From positions 19,212,982-19,276,981 of the forward strand of contig CM077831.1 in NCBI GenBank assembly GCA_039720395.1: 64,000 nt of DNA, read 5' to 3'. Every line of letters starts with the position of its first letter. Position 1 is the stretch's first letter. The notes below the pieces were generated by a model. The model saw only the letters and a list, made by a program, of their open reading frames with translations, did not search any database and was not told where the DNA came from. The translations under genes and the position numbers were made by a program. Positions 10,348 to 20,838 of this stretch are shown here, piece after piece. This DNA comes from Liquidambar formosana. Lineage: Eukaryota > Streptophyta > Magnoliopsida > Saxifragales > Altingiaceae.

Positions 10348-13300
10348 TCAAACATGATATTTCTTCAATTGATCCAAATTAGTTAGACGAGCGAACTCAA
10401 TTCCATCTAAATCCATGAGGCGAACAGCCCCTGCTGGCAATATCTCTTTGATAATGTATAGCCCACCCCAACTTGGCTTGAATTTTCCCCGCGGATCGAA
10501 CACTGGAGCTCTGATTTCTTTCAGCACTACATCCCCTTTCTTTAGACCTCGATCTTTGACATGCTTGTTGAATGCTCTGGCAACTCTCCGTTGATACCCC
10601 TGAACATGATACAGCGCCCTTAAACGCCTTTCATCCAGCAAAGCTAACTCATCATAGCGGCTCTTAACCCAGTCCACTTCTGTTATCTGGCTCTCCACGG
10701 CAACCCTTAGTGAAGGAACCTCTAATTCAACTGGCAACACGGCCTCCATTCCATAAACTAGAGAATAAGGGGTAGCCCCTGTTGACGACCTTATTGATGT
10801 TCTGTAACCCCATAGAGCCAATGGCAACTTCTCATGCCAGTCTGTGTGTGAGTCCGCAGTCTTCTGTAGTATCTTCTTGATGTTCTTGTTAGCTGCTTCC
10901 ACCGCTCCATTAGTCTGAGGACGGTATGGTGACGACAGATGGTGGGCTATGCCATACTTTTGCAAGAGCTCATGGGTTTCTTTCTGAAAGTGCTGGCCAT
11001 TGTCTGAGATAACTTCATGCGGTACCCCATATCGATAGATGATGCTGTGCTGTATGAACTGTGCTACCTTCTTGGAATTCAAGGTCTTGAAGGACGCTGC
11101 TTCCACCCACTTAGTGAAGTAGTCGATGGCAACCAGGATGTATTCATGCCCATTTGATGCCTTTGGCTTGATCTGTCCGATGATATCTATCCCCCACACC
11201 GCGAATGGCCAAGGTGACGACATACTCGTTAAAGGCATAGAAGGCAAATGTTGTCCACTGGCGAACAGTTGGCATTTGTGGCACTTCTTGACATGTGCGT
11301 GGCAGTCTCTTTCCATGGTGGACCAATAATAGCCTAACCTCATGATTTTCTTAGCTAACATATAGCCATTCATATGTGGAGCCCCTGTCCCTTCATGGAT
11401 TTCTTTAATCAGATGCTCGGCTTCCTCCTCGGTGACACACAGCAGGTGGATCCCGTCGTATGATCTCCGATATAGCTTTCCTCCACAAAGTACATAGTGA
11501 CTCGCCAACCGCCTTAGGGTTTTTCTATCGATACGAGATGCTCCTTCTGGGTATTCCCTTTCTTCAATGAACTTCTTTATGTCATGGAACCACGGACGGC
11601 CATCATTTACCTCTCCTCCTCGGATTGCACAACAGTACACAGGCTTGTCTCGGCATTCTATCACCAACGGCTTCACATTTCCCCTTTCAGGTATCTCCAC
11701 CATGGATGCTAGGGTCGCCAAGGCATCGGCGAACTGGTTCTTGTTTCTTGAAAGGTAGTTGAACTCTATCTCTGAGAACTCCTTGGTTAGAGCTTCCAGA
11801 TAGGCATGGTAAGGCAACAATTTCTCATCTTGAGTTTTCCATTCCCCTTTTATCTGGCAAATGATTAGTGCTGAATCCCCGAACACTTCCAATTCTTTGA
11901 TCCCCACTTCAAGTGCCGCTTCCAGTGCTAGGATACAGGCCTCATACTCAGCAATGTTGTTGGTAGCTTCGAACCCCAACTTGACCGCTAACGGTGTAAA
12001 TGCCTCTTCGGGTGAGACCAGCAGGACTCCTATCCCATAACCTTTCTTATTGGCTGCCCCATCGAAGTATACTCTCCAAGTTTTTCTACCAATCTCTAGC
12101 ACGTCCTCATCTGGGAATTGATCATTGAACGGAGCGGATGATGACACCGGATAGCTGGCTAGGTAGTCTGCGATGACGCTTCCCTTGATAGACTTCTGAC
12201 TCACGTACTTGATGTCGAATTCATTGAGGAGAATTGACCATCGAGCAGTTCTGAATGACAATACTGGCCTTTCTACCAGGTACTTCAACGGGTCCATGTG
12301 ACTTATCAAGAACACTTCGAAGGACATCATGTAGTGTCGGAGTTTCTGCGTCGCCCATACTAGTGCCACACAAGCTTTTTCAATCGCATTGTACTTCACT
12401 TCATAGTCTGTCATTTTCTTGCTTAAGTAATAGATGGCATTCTCCTTTGTAGACCCTTCGAGATATTGAGCTAACATAGCCCCCGTCGCGGTTTCGGTGA
12501 CCGTTAAGTATAACAAAAGCGGCGCACCTTGCCGTGGGGGAACTAAGATTGGAGGATTGCTCAAGTATCTCTTAATGGTCTCAAAGGCCTCTTGGCATTC
12601 TTCGTTCCATACTTTTGGCACACCTTTCTTAAGCAATTTGAAGATTGGTTCGCAAACCATGGTTAAGTTGGCAATGAATCGGCTTATGTATTGAACTCTT
12701 CCCAGAAAACCCCGGATCTGCTTCTTAGTGCTAGGCGGCTCCATCTCCACAATAGCTTTTATCTTCCCTGGGTCCACTTCGATACCTCTCTGAGTGATCA
12801 TAAACCCCAATAACTTGCCTGCAGTGACACCAAAAGCGCACTTCTGTGGGTTTAGACGGAGATTGTACTTCTTTGCTCGCTCTAGGAATTTCTCTAGTGC
12901 CTTGAAATGCCCTTCTCTATCCACGGACTTTACGATCATATCATCGACATAAACCTCGACTTCCTTATGGATCATATCATGCAATAAGGTCGTAGCTGCT
13001 CTTTGGTAAGTAGCCCCAGCGTTTCTTAAGCCAAAAGGCATTACCTTGTAACAGTACGTTCCCCATTGCGTGATAAAGGCTGTTTTCTCCATGTCTTGAG
13101 GCGCCATCTTTATCCGGTTATACCCGGAGAATCCGTCCATGAAGGAGAGGAGTGCATGTCCCACTGTACTATCCACCAACACGTCGATATGGGGTAAAGG
13201 AAAGTCATCCTTAGGGCTCGCGGCGTTGAGATCTCGGAAATCGACACACATCCTTACTTTCCCATCTTTTTTAGGCACAGGCACTATATTCGACAGCCAC

Positions 13301-13608
13301 TCGGGGTACTCCACAACTTGGAGGAAACCCGCGTCTAGTTGTTTAGTTACCTCTTCTTTTACTTTTAGAGCCCATTCTGGTTTTAATCTTCTGAGTTTCT
13401 GCTTTACCGACTTCTTTAGGGAATTGGTGGGGATATAGTGTTGCACAATATCGGGGTCAATGCCGGGCATGTCTTCATAAGACCATGCAAAAGCCATAAT
13501 GTTGGCTTTCAAGAGGGAGATCATCTTTTCTTTTTCAATGGGGGAGAGGGTTTTCCCAATTTTAACTATTCTTGGCAATTCATTCGTCCCTAAGTTGATT
13601 GATTCCAA
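10348..13608 (-). CDS. pol: Pol polyprotein: reverse transcriptase, two RNase H domains, integrase
   Basis: A 1086-codon frame. Reverse transcriptase spans about residues 100-280: VDFRDLNAASPKDDFPLP (122-139), PFGLRNAGATYQR (191-203) and catalytic YVDD (220-223). The first, gypsy-type RNase H (about 365-475) looks degenerate: its first Asp position reads LYLTVTETATGAML. A second RNase H follows (about 512-635) with D516 in YFDGA, E554 in AEYEA, D578 in GDSAL and D628 in FADAL. Two RNase H domains mark the Tat lineage. Integrase has the zinc-binding H738, H745, C776, C779 and catalytic D808, D869, E904. The first residue is a TTG codon directly after an in-frame TAA (13609-13611). Upstream of that stop the same frame stays open to about 13726, so the native exon starts earlier and this stop is damage. 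From the TTG on the frame is uninterrupted. Confidence 0.93.
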   Translation of the reverse strand: MESINLGTNELPRIVKIGKTLSPIEKEKMISLLKANIMAFAWSYEDMPGIDPDIVQHYIPTNSLKKSVKQKLRRLKPEWALKVKEEVTKQLDAGFLQVVEYPEWLSNIVPVPKKDGKVRMCVDFRDLNAASPKDDFPLPHIDVLVDSTVGHALLSFMDGFSGYNRIKMAPQDMEKTAFITQWGTYCYKVMPFGLRNAGATYQRAATTLLHDMIHKEVEVYVDDMIVKSVDREGHFKALEKFLERAKKYNLRLNPQKCAFGVTAGKLLGFMITQRGIEVDPGKIKAIVEMEPPSTKKQIRGFLGRVQYISRFIANLTMVCEPIFKLLKKGVPKVWNEECQEAFETIKRYLSNPPILVPPRQGAPLLLYLTVTETATGAMLAQYLEGSTKENAIYYLSKKMTDYEVKYNAIEKACVALVWATQKLRHYMMSFEVFLISHMDPLKYLVERPVLSFRTARWSILLNEFDIKYVSQKSIKGSVIADYLASYPVSSSAPFNDQFPDEDVLEIGRKTWRVYFDGAANKKGYGIGVLLVSPEEAFTPLAVKLGFEATNNIAEYEACILALEAALEVGIKELEVFGDSALIICQIKGEWKTQDEKLLPYHAYLEALTKEFSEIEFNYLSRNKNQFADALATLASMVEIPERGNVKPLVIECRDKPVYCCAIRGGEVNDGRPWFHDIKKFIEEREYPEGASRIDRKTLRRLASHYVLCGGKLYRRSYDGIHLLCVTEEEAEHLIKEIHEGTGAPHMNGYMLAKKIMRLGYYWSTMERDCHAHVKKCHKCQLFASGQHLPSMPLTSMSSPWPFAVWGIDIIGQIKPKASNGHEYILVAIDYFTKWVEAASFKTLNSKKVAQFIQHSIIYRYGVPHEVISDNGQHFQKETHELLQKYGIAHHLSSPYRPQTNGAVEAANKNIKKILQKTADSHTDWHEKLPLALWGYRTSIRSSTGATPYSLVYGMEAVLPVELEVPSLRVAVESQITEVDWVKSRYDELALLDERRLRALYHVQGYQRRVARAFNKHVKDRGLKKGDVVLKEIRAPVFDPRGKFKPSWGGLYIIKEILPAGAVRLMDLDGIEFARLTNLDQLKKYHV

Positions 13609-13726
13609 TTAATCCATATTAGGTTCGGTGACGCCCCTTTTCCTTTGCTCAACGAGCTCCGGGGGGACATCGTTCCTAGGATCTATATCCATGCCATAAA
13701 TATCCATAGAGGAGAGAAAAGAGACA
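13609..13726 (-). pseudogene. 5' end of pol exon, cut off by a stop codon
   Basis: On the minus strand the pol frame runs open from a possible splice acceptor (GCAG at 13727-13730 after CTCTATATAT) through an acidic, Pro-containing linker with VPPELVEQRKRG, usual before Tat reverse transcriptase. It then meets TAA at 13609-13611 and continues into pol. The frame agreement on both sides of the stop is why I treat it as a point nonsense change. Confidence 0.6.
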
Positions 13727-13893
13727 CTGCATATATAGAGAAAGAAAGCACACTTTATTGACTAGGAATAATGGGAATGACACACAAAAGGAAGAAGGAA
13801 AACAAACAAATCTGTACCAATACTATGACTCCACAAGGTGAGTTAAGTAGATACATCTTATTGAATTAGGGAAATATTACTAAACTAAGACAC
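13727..13893 (-). other. Putative intron-like gap between protease and pol
   Basis: No open frame joins gag-pro to pol. The pol side has a pyrimidine-rich stretch and TATATGCAG; the gag side ends with AGGTGTCT near 13893, a weak donor. Ogre elements are known to carry an intron at this place. The donor cannot be fixed from sequence alone, and a recoding or separate initiation model remains possible. Confidence 0.35.
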
Positions 13894-14115
13894 CTACAAG
13901 CTGCTATCAGGTAGGCCAAGGTCTTCTTCTTCATGGATCTCCGCAATGACACCACATTCAAGGTACCAATTCAGGAGTGGCAAGGTAGCATGGCTAATGG
14001 ACGAACCCTGGAGTTCTTCAATGGTCGAGTCTTCCATGATGAGGATCATGTCTTGGAACATTTCAGTCATAGCCCCTGCATCAAGGTTCTCTGCCCAGTC
14101 CTCCTCTTTCTTTTC
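13894..14115 (-). pseudogene. Acidic C-terminal extension of gag-pro frame
   Basis: After the TAG at 14116-14118 the same frame stays open for about 73 codons, acidic and without known motif (residues such as EKKEED, EEEDLGLP), and ends with TAG at 13894-13896. Either the TAG at 14116 is another nonsense change in a longer gag-pro, or it is the true end and this is leader for pol. Confidence 0.4.
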
Positions 14116-16425
14116 CTAGAACTCATCATTAATGGCATCATCATCCACCATTTTAGCTGTGATTGGATACCATTCGGTGAAGAAGATTTCAAAACCCGGA
14201 ACTCGGATCTTGGTAGCTTGGTCAAAGGTGGGCTCTGGAAACCCGCAATATAGAAAATCATCCCCTTCTTTGACGAAGTAACCATTCAAAGTAGGTCGAT
14301 ATGGCGAGATCTTCAGGTCTGGCATGCTTCCCTCGGCTTTGGCTCTTACTTTCTCTTTGTTCCTCTTCAGCATTTCCGCATGATCATTTCTAGAGGGCTC
14401 ATATCCTAGCTCGAAGGTGTATGAGGTGACACGGCTTTGAAGAGACGTAGGGATCCCTTGTTGGCGACGCCCTAGCCCCATGCCTGGAAAGAAACTCATC
14501 TTTCTCATTATTTCACCGACGTGCAAGTTGCCATGGGGGCAAAAGTCCAAGGGTATTAATTCACCCTTTTCGAGCTCTTTTTCAATGCATTGGACATAGT
14601 CAAACCCAGATAGCGGTATCGCTGCTGATTCAGGTTGTATCTCACATATAGGCACACCTGCGAGTTTCAATTCATAGTCCCCTTGAAGTGTTACTATGGC
14701 TCCTTCATAAGGAAACTTCACCTTTTGATGGAGTGAAGATGGCACAGCCCCAGCAGGATGGATCCAAGGTCGGCCCAACAACAAGTTGAAACATGACGGC
14801 ACATCCAACACTTGGAATTCTACCCTAAATTCAGTGGGTCCCATGATAAGAGGCAAAGTAACTACCCCTATTACTTCTCGGCGGGTGTTGTCATAAGCTC
14901 TTACAGTCTGCCCAGATGGCGTGAAATCAGTGGGTCCCAAACCCAAAACAGTGGCAACGGTGGGAACCCTCTTCCCCATAGTGTCAACGGTCACATAGAG
15001 AGCTTGAGAATGGCTCGGCCCGCTTTTAGGTAGGTCTACATCGGTGAACACGATGGTTGAGTTCTTGGGAGTTGGATTCACCAAATGTACCAATCCCTCG
15101 GGGGATGTGTCAACAGGCACTTGTATCTGATTCAACAGTTTCAACACGGTCTGTCTGTGCTTATGCGAGGCCATGAGCAAGCCCCAAATAGTAATGTTAG
15201 CATTGGTCTTCTTCAGCTGCCTAAGCACTTCATCCTCTTCTTCTTGCAAGCTAGGACGCCTCTGCCCTTCCGAATCTTCCAACGGATTTTCAGATTCTAG
15301 GTGGGGGGGCTTGAAATGACGACCCCCTCTGGTTATATGGTCCAACTCATCATCGCTAGCCCATATGTCATGGACTTCCTCGGAGTCATTCATTAAGTCA
15401 TCCCATTCTATCATGTCAATGCTCTCCATCTCTGTCGGCAAGTCATCCCAACCTGAAGGGACTATCGGCTCATCTGATATCGGACTTGGGCTTGAGTACA
15501 GCACATAGTAATCATATTTCCCCGACGCTTCACCTAATAGGCCAACCTGAGGATCCCCTGCTTCATATCTTTCTTTCAGCTCTTGTTGGATAGATTTCTT
15601 TGGCAACAACAAAACCTTTTGGTCAATGAGGTCTTGGATGATCTTCTTTAGTATAGAACAAGCCTCGGTGTCATGGCCGGGTGCACGATGGTATTGGCAA
15701 TATTGGTGAGGGATTGATGGTCTTGGCTTTGGTGGAAGTGGCATGATAAGGCTGTTATTGCGGCAAATGGTGAAGAGACGGGTTAAGGTCATGGGGAGCG
15801 GAGTGTATTGTCTTATGGGATGGCGAGGGCGAGAGGATTCAACCCCAATGGCATTTATGGTGTTAGGTGGGGGTGTGTTGTTGTGTGATGGGAGAGGATT
15901 ACGGGTGACATTTGGACGGGTTGGTGGTGAAATGACTTGCTTGTCAATGAGGTCTTGGACTTGGTGGCGAAGGCGAATACAGTGATTGGTGGCATGGCCT
16001 TTGGATTGGTGGTACTTGCAGTACTCATTCTCATTGTAGCTCTTGGGTAAGGGATTTGGTGGAGGTCTTGGGTCGAGTGGCTTCAATAGGTCACGACTTA
16101 TGAGCTTTTCAAGGACTCTTTCGAGTGGCATGAATAGGTCAGTGAATTGGCGAGGTGGGTTGACATCATTGAGAGAAAAGGGTTGGATTGGTTGAGTTAT
16201 GGTGTTGACCTCGGCATTGTTCTTCCCAGTAAAGTTTGTCTTGCGACTCCTCACTTCCTCAGTCTTGATTGTCCCATCATTGATAGCATCTTCAACCTGC
16301 GTGCCAGCCCCAATGAGAGCTTTGAAATTTAGGAAATAGTGGGCAAATAGGTGCTTGTGATACACGGGCAGCAGGTTCTTAACCACTAACTGAATTTGGT
16401 CCTCCTCATTCGGCCTATCCGTCAT
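14116..16425 (-). pseudogene. Gag C-terminal half and protease region, active site missing
   Basis: A 769-codon open stretch in frame with the two gag fragments upstream. It holds two zinc-knuckle-like motifs of CxxH...H...C type (C136-C149, C243-C256), each followed by a QDLID segment. An acidic region (about 320-400) follows, then a retroviral-type aspartic protease region (about 470-585) with the second half intact (VRAYDNTRREV, LLGRPWIH at 549-556), and a G-patch-like GMGLGRRQQG (about 648-657). The segment that should carry the catalytic Asp-Thr/Asn-Gly motif is absent: the protein runs directly from MGKRVPTVATV to LGLGPTDF (residues 483-501, about 14925-14980). So this copy should not make active protease. 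The listed start is just the first Met after a TAG (16444-16446), not a real start. Confidence 0.85.
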
Positions 16426-16443
16426 TCTCGACGCCTTTTGTCT

Positions 16444-16644
16444 CTACCTTGTAATGTAAGCGGAGAAAGTTTCATAAGCCCCTTGCTTGGTAGTTTCTAG
16501 GTCCCTTCGAGTAACGTCCACCTCTGTGTTATACTTGTAGTGCTCTGAAAACTCATTGCATATGTCTTCCCAAGTCCGAGTTCTATTCTCATCCAAGGAT
16601 AAGAACCATTTCAAAGCAGAAGTGGCCAAGGTTTCATGGAACAT
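16444..16644 (-). pseudogene. Gag core fragment between two in-frame stops
   Basis: 66 codons of the retrotransposon gag core (ALKWF, SLDENRTRTWEDICNEF, ETFSAYITR). It lies in the same frame as the fragments on either side and is bounded by TAA at 16645-16647 and TAG at 16444-16446. The Met at its beginning is internal to gag. Either stop would truncate gag before the zinc knuckles. Confidence 0.85.
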
Positions 16645-17253
16645 TTAAGCTAAAAGCTCGTCAGTAGCCCCTCGAGGGTGCATAGCTCGCACGTACATCT
16701 TCAAATGAGTCTTAGGGCAACCCGTCCCATCGAACTTTTCTAACTCCGGCATCTTGAATTGTAGTGGAATACGAGCCGTTGGAAACAGGGATAGAGTCCG
16801 CACATCGACCATGTCATCAGCCCTGCGAATCCCTTTTATGGTTCTCTCCAAAGCTTCTACCTTGCTAGCTAACACGGAATCACTGCTAGTACCTTTCCCC
16901 TTGGCTTCCCCTTCTAGGTTGGTGACCTCAGGTTTCGAGCTACTTTCCCCCCTTGTCTTGGTGTTCTCATTGGATTGAGGTCCCTCTTCGGTGCCAGCCC
17001 CATGGGGTATACCCGAGGAATGGGCCTTAGAGCCATTTTGTTCAAGATCCGCCATCTTCTGTTGGTTCTCTTGAGCCATTTTCAATGCGGTATCGGATGT
17101 CTCGATGGTATGGTCAAGCTTGGCCATGATGGCTTTCAGGCAAGCCTCAAGGTCTAAGTGCCCCTCACTAGTTCTTTCGTCGGCCATGTCTGTCTGATGG
17201 GTATACTCAACACTCACTAGACGCCCTTGTGGATTGCGGATCCAAGCCAGCAC
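16645..17253 (-). pseudogene. gag: Gag N-terminal part, truncated by stop
   Basis: 202 codons, the start of the gag-protease polyprotein. It begins about 790 bp after the primer binding site. There is a Ser/Lys/Glu-rich region (about 60-130) and then the beginning of the gag core (PLQFKMPELEKFDG near 170, MHPRGATDE near the end). It is broken by TAA at 16645-16647, directly followed in frame by the next gag fragment. The first Met at 17253 is the farthest upstream in this frame; MADERTSEG 22 residues later is an alternative start. Confidence 0.82.
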
Positions 17254-18042
17254 GTCTATGGATAGAAAAGTTTTAACCTTTAGCCTAAGGACCTGTCCTA
17301 AACCTCCATATTTTCCTTAATGAATTCGTTCTCTACACCATGTTCAATTAATTCATTCCTTTTATCCAATTACCTTTACAAGGGTCATGGATTAAGGGTA
17401 TGTTTTAAAGAATAGGGCATAGAGTCCTTCAACTAGGTTTAATTAATCCCCTAGGACTAGCACATCACAAACATAGCTTTACATCCTATTTCCTTAATTT
17501 ATTCCTCCTAACTCATGGCCTTAACGAAGGCTAGGGTTTAAAGGTCTATGTTAAGGGCATAAGATATAAAGCCTCACACCACAAACACGGCATAGCATCA
17601 TTACAAACAATTGTGGGTGCATAAAGGTGAGACCGTAGTGTCCTACAAGTCTGTCTATATGGACTAATGATAAGGGTAGGCTAGGGTCCTTCACTTGCTT
17701 GAGCAATCCTTATACCTAACCACATGTGGCATCAGGAACGCCGCGTGGGTCCAGCAGTACGTGATTAACTCATTTAATATAGCCAAGGGCAAGCCCAAGG
17801 GTACTAGGCAAGAGAGGTTGATAGCTTTCGCCCCAACACATGGAATCAGGAAAACCAAGGTTGAGACTAGGCTGATCGTTGGCAAGGATACATCGAGGGA
17901 CATCGATCCTAGCATGCAAGAGTTTGCGCACACAATGCAATAAATGAAAGCACACAATCAAGCGGATGCAATGTGATTGATTTTAATTAAACATAAGAAA
18001 TTAACCTAGCCCATTTAAAATTTATAGAGTCTAGCCCACAAA
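17254..18042 (-). other. Untranslated leader of element N
   Basis: About 790 bp between primer binding site and gag. Short frames on both strands at 17691-17957 overlap each other and show no family resemblance, so I do not call them. The region presumably holds packaging and dimerisation signals, which I cannot identify. Confidence 0.5.
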
Positions 18043-18060
18043 TCCCCAGTGGAGTCGCCA
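18043..18060 (-). promoter_or_regulatory. Primer binding site of element N
   Basis: Three bases inside the 5' LTR the minus strand reads TGGCGACTCCACTGGGGA. It begins with TGG, as expected for pairing with a tRNA CCA end. From memory this is the type reported for Ogre elements and assigned to a tRNA-Arg; I could not check the tRNA match. Confidence 0.75.
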
Positions 18061-18063
18061 AAC

Positions 18064-20833
18064 TGTGAACCCCGGAAATTGGGCCCACAAGGGATTGAAA
18101 GAAAATGGATTTGAAAAAGAAAAAGGAAAGGAGTCGCCACCTTATTTTTTAAAGGAAACAAGGAAAACCCTAAAAATAGTTTGTTTTAGGAAAACAATTT
18201 GAATGACTCCATAAAAAAGGAAAGGCAAAAACCAATCTTTTGAAAACCAAAGAAATCGGGGATTCGGAGGCTAAGTTATGACACGGGAAGGTTCTAGGCA
18301 AAGCCTATAGGCACCCATGTCACCCTTTCGGTCTCTCAGTTCATTTGGGCTAAATTAAAGTCTTTCCATACAAAAATCAGCAAGTATATCATCACAAGAA
18401 TTGCATGCATATCATATATTTCATTCATCCATCCATGCATAATAAGCAAATAAAAACAGAAAATAAAAAGAAGAAAAGAAAACATAAATAAACCTAGGAT
18501 GCTTGGATCCTAGAACAGACTTGAGCCTCACGAAGAGCGCCTACGTACCATGCAACGAAATACATGGATCAAAGTCCACGTAGTTCGATTAGAATTAGGG
18601 TTAAGACCTAATATAAACCTATGGTTAAAACCCTAGGTTTCCTTATTTGATCAAAAGAGTTGAATTTGATAGAAAGTTTGATTTTAGGAAAGAAATCCAC
18701 AAAATGGAAACTTTAATAAAAACCAGAATTTTGTTGGTTAAGGAAACCTCTAATTAAACCATAGGACTTGTATTAAAAATTAACCCTAGATAGGGAGAAG
18801 AGAATGAGTTAAGAAGAAAGGTGAATTGGGGCACCTTCACACCCACTTACCTGAGCGCAATTAGCTCCAAGCATTTAGCCATTTCAGACATAAGCAGCCC
18901 TATTTGCCATGGGACAAATACCACACCTATTTGCACCCTTACAAGTGCTCAAAACCATGCAAAAACACTAACATGCAAATCTGGACAGAATAGTATTATG
19001 ACCTAAAATCATCCACTAAGCATGCCAATAGCAAAAACAGCGAACAATAATAAGTCCTAACATATTCCTAGAACCATATCATGCATAAAAACCCTAAAAC
19101 ATACTAACATGCATGCAAAACTATCATGTTTACTCCATATGAAAAACATATACAGCAAACACGAAGAAAAACCAATAAAAAAGTCTACTTTATCATGCTA
19201 TATGAAAACAAACACGAAACAATGACTCTAAAACCCTAAACTCACAAATATGCTTAAAAACATACAAAACATACTTTAATCATGCTAAAACCAAACTAAA
19301 CAGAAATTAAATCATGCATATTAACTAACTAAAGCAATATAACATGATGAAAATCCTAACTCTAACATGCAATGACACTAATCCTAACACAAGGACAATA
19401 GGAGCACACGAATCATAACTATGCATTAAAAACCTAAAGGACAGCCCTAAAGCATGCTAAACAGTAGATAAAAAATAGATATTCCATGTATATTAACTAG
19501 CTAGAGTGTTAATACATGATAAAAAAGTCACCTTTAACATGCAATAAGCCTAACCCATATGAGAACCTAGTTTAAGCTTGAATAGAGAAGGAGAATACCT
19601 TAGGAAGTGGCTCCCCTTGTGTTTGTAATTGTTCGTGGCTCCTCAGGTCTTTAGAGTGAATCAAACCAACACGAATCCTCCTCTTTGTTAAAGTGGTATC
19701 ACAGCAAAGAGATCAAAACTCACTCAACTTTGAAAAGAAATAGAAAACAAAAAGAGAACAAGAGAAAAGAAAAAGTGATTCTCGTCACTTTGCAGCAGCA
19801 GCAACTTCAATCGCGTTTTTGGGTATGAAAACGTTGGATTTGGACAAAGCTTGTGAAATACAAAGTTGTAGAGAATTGAATTATCTTTCTAACAAGACCA
19901 ATTTCATCAAATTCTGACTTCGGATGAAAAAGTTATGATTAAAATACGACTGCTGGTTTTCAGAAAATCTGCTGCTGAATTATGACGAATTTCACTCCCC
20001 CCAAACCCTCTTCTCCTCTCCTGTTTAAAGACATTAAGAGAGTATTTATAGCTGAAATCTGGAGTTTCCCTTTCCTTCCTGGACTAGGTTTCCTTGGAGA
20101 ATAATCAAAAGGTATTTTATAATGATAAAAGACTTCTAATCTGAATAGGAAAAGGAAATTGTCTTTTATAAAAATTGGGAGACTGACCGCTAACACGCAT
20201 GCACATGTATCGTATGTGCGTACACACACTCATCACATACGTACACGTGTTAGTGTCATGATAAAAATGGCTAATTTAATAAAATAATTTTCTTTTCATT
20301 TTAACCAAAAATCTCATGCTGTGATTCGCACTAATTCTTCAAGGATAATCCGTAAATAACCACACTAAACTCATCATCAGGGCCACGGGACTTAAGATGA
20401 CAACCGGTACAAAATGATGACTAATGAAAGTCAATTTGAAAAGATTTGGTTGGTAATTGTGAGTCAATTAGAGCTAACCCAAGGAAGGGTCAATTAACCA
20501 ACTTGAACTACATCGAGCCATTTTAATCCCGAGCCATTGACTTACCAAATTGAACCTAGAAATACCTCATATGCATCCATATGAACTCCAATTGACAATT
20601 TGGAGATCATTCCAAGGTCAAATGAAAAGTTTGGGACTTAAAAGACGATTATGCCCCTCAAGTCACAAAAGCTCTTATTATCCCTCAAGATCAACTCCAA
20701 TTTGAACCAAAATTCATATCCGTTGTCCTTGTGACTCTAGAAAACTAATGCAAGTGACTAGACTCAAAAACAAAACAAAAACATGCATGAAATGATGAGC
20801 CCTAGTAAGGTGGTGCAAAAATGGGGTGTGACA
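18064..20833 (-). repeat. 5' LTR of element N
   Basis: A 2770 bp LTR beginning TGTCACACCCC at 20833 (minus strand) and ending GGGTTCACA at 18064. U3 is about 780 bp; a palindrome-rich stretch (20194-20254: GCATGC, CACATACGTACACGTG) lies about 150 bp upstream of the TATA box. R and U5 together are about 2 kb, unusually long. It differs from the 3' LTR at about eight bases plus one A in an A-run near 4630/19172. Confidence 0.95.
20042..20051 (-). promoter_or_regulatory. TATA box of element N
   Basis: CTATAAATAC on the minus strand, about 780 bp into the 5' LTR, followed by GC-poorer leader DNA. It is the likely core promoter for the genomic transcript. Confidence 0.55.
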
Positions 20834-20838
20834 CTTAG
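20834..20838. repeat. Target site duplication of element N (right copy)
   Basis: CTTAG, identical to 3517-3521. Confidence 0.92.

Larger units (their letters stand above)
3522..20833 (-). mobile_element. Complete Tat/Ogre-like Ty3-gypsy retrotransposon (element N)
   Basis: A 17,312 bp element with TGT...ACA ends, CTTAG target duplications and two LTRs of 2771 and 2770 bp. Between the LTRs I noticed only about eight substitutions and one single-base indel, so the insertion is recent. In minus-strand order it holds the 5' LTR, primer binding site, leader, gag, protease, an intron-like gap, pol, an antisense plant-mobile-domain gene, a tandem hairpin array, a purine-rich tract and the 3' LTR. 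The large size, long 3' region with an extra ORF, second RNase H and integrase last in pol fit the Tat lineage (Ogre, Retand, Grande and relatives). gag-pro carries in-frame stops and lacks the protease active-site motif, so this copy cannot make a full protein set by itself. Confidence 0.95.

Noticed and set aside
11126..13438. Plus-strand frames opposite pol
   Set aside because: Shadows of the pol coding strand; no independent motifs.
17691..17961. Overlapping 60-90 codon frames on both strands in the leader of element N
   Set aside because: They overlap in opposite directions and resemble no known leader ORF; treated as leader DNA.
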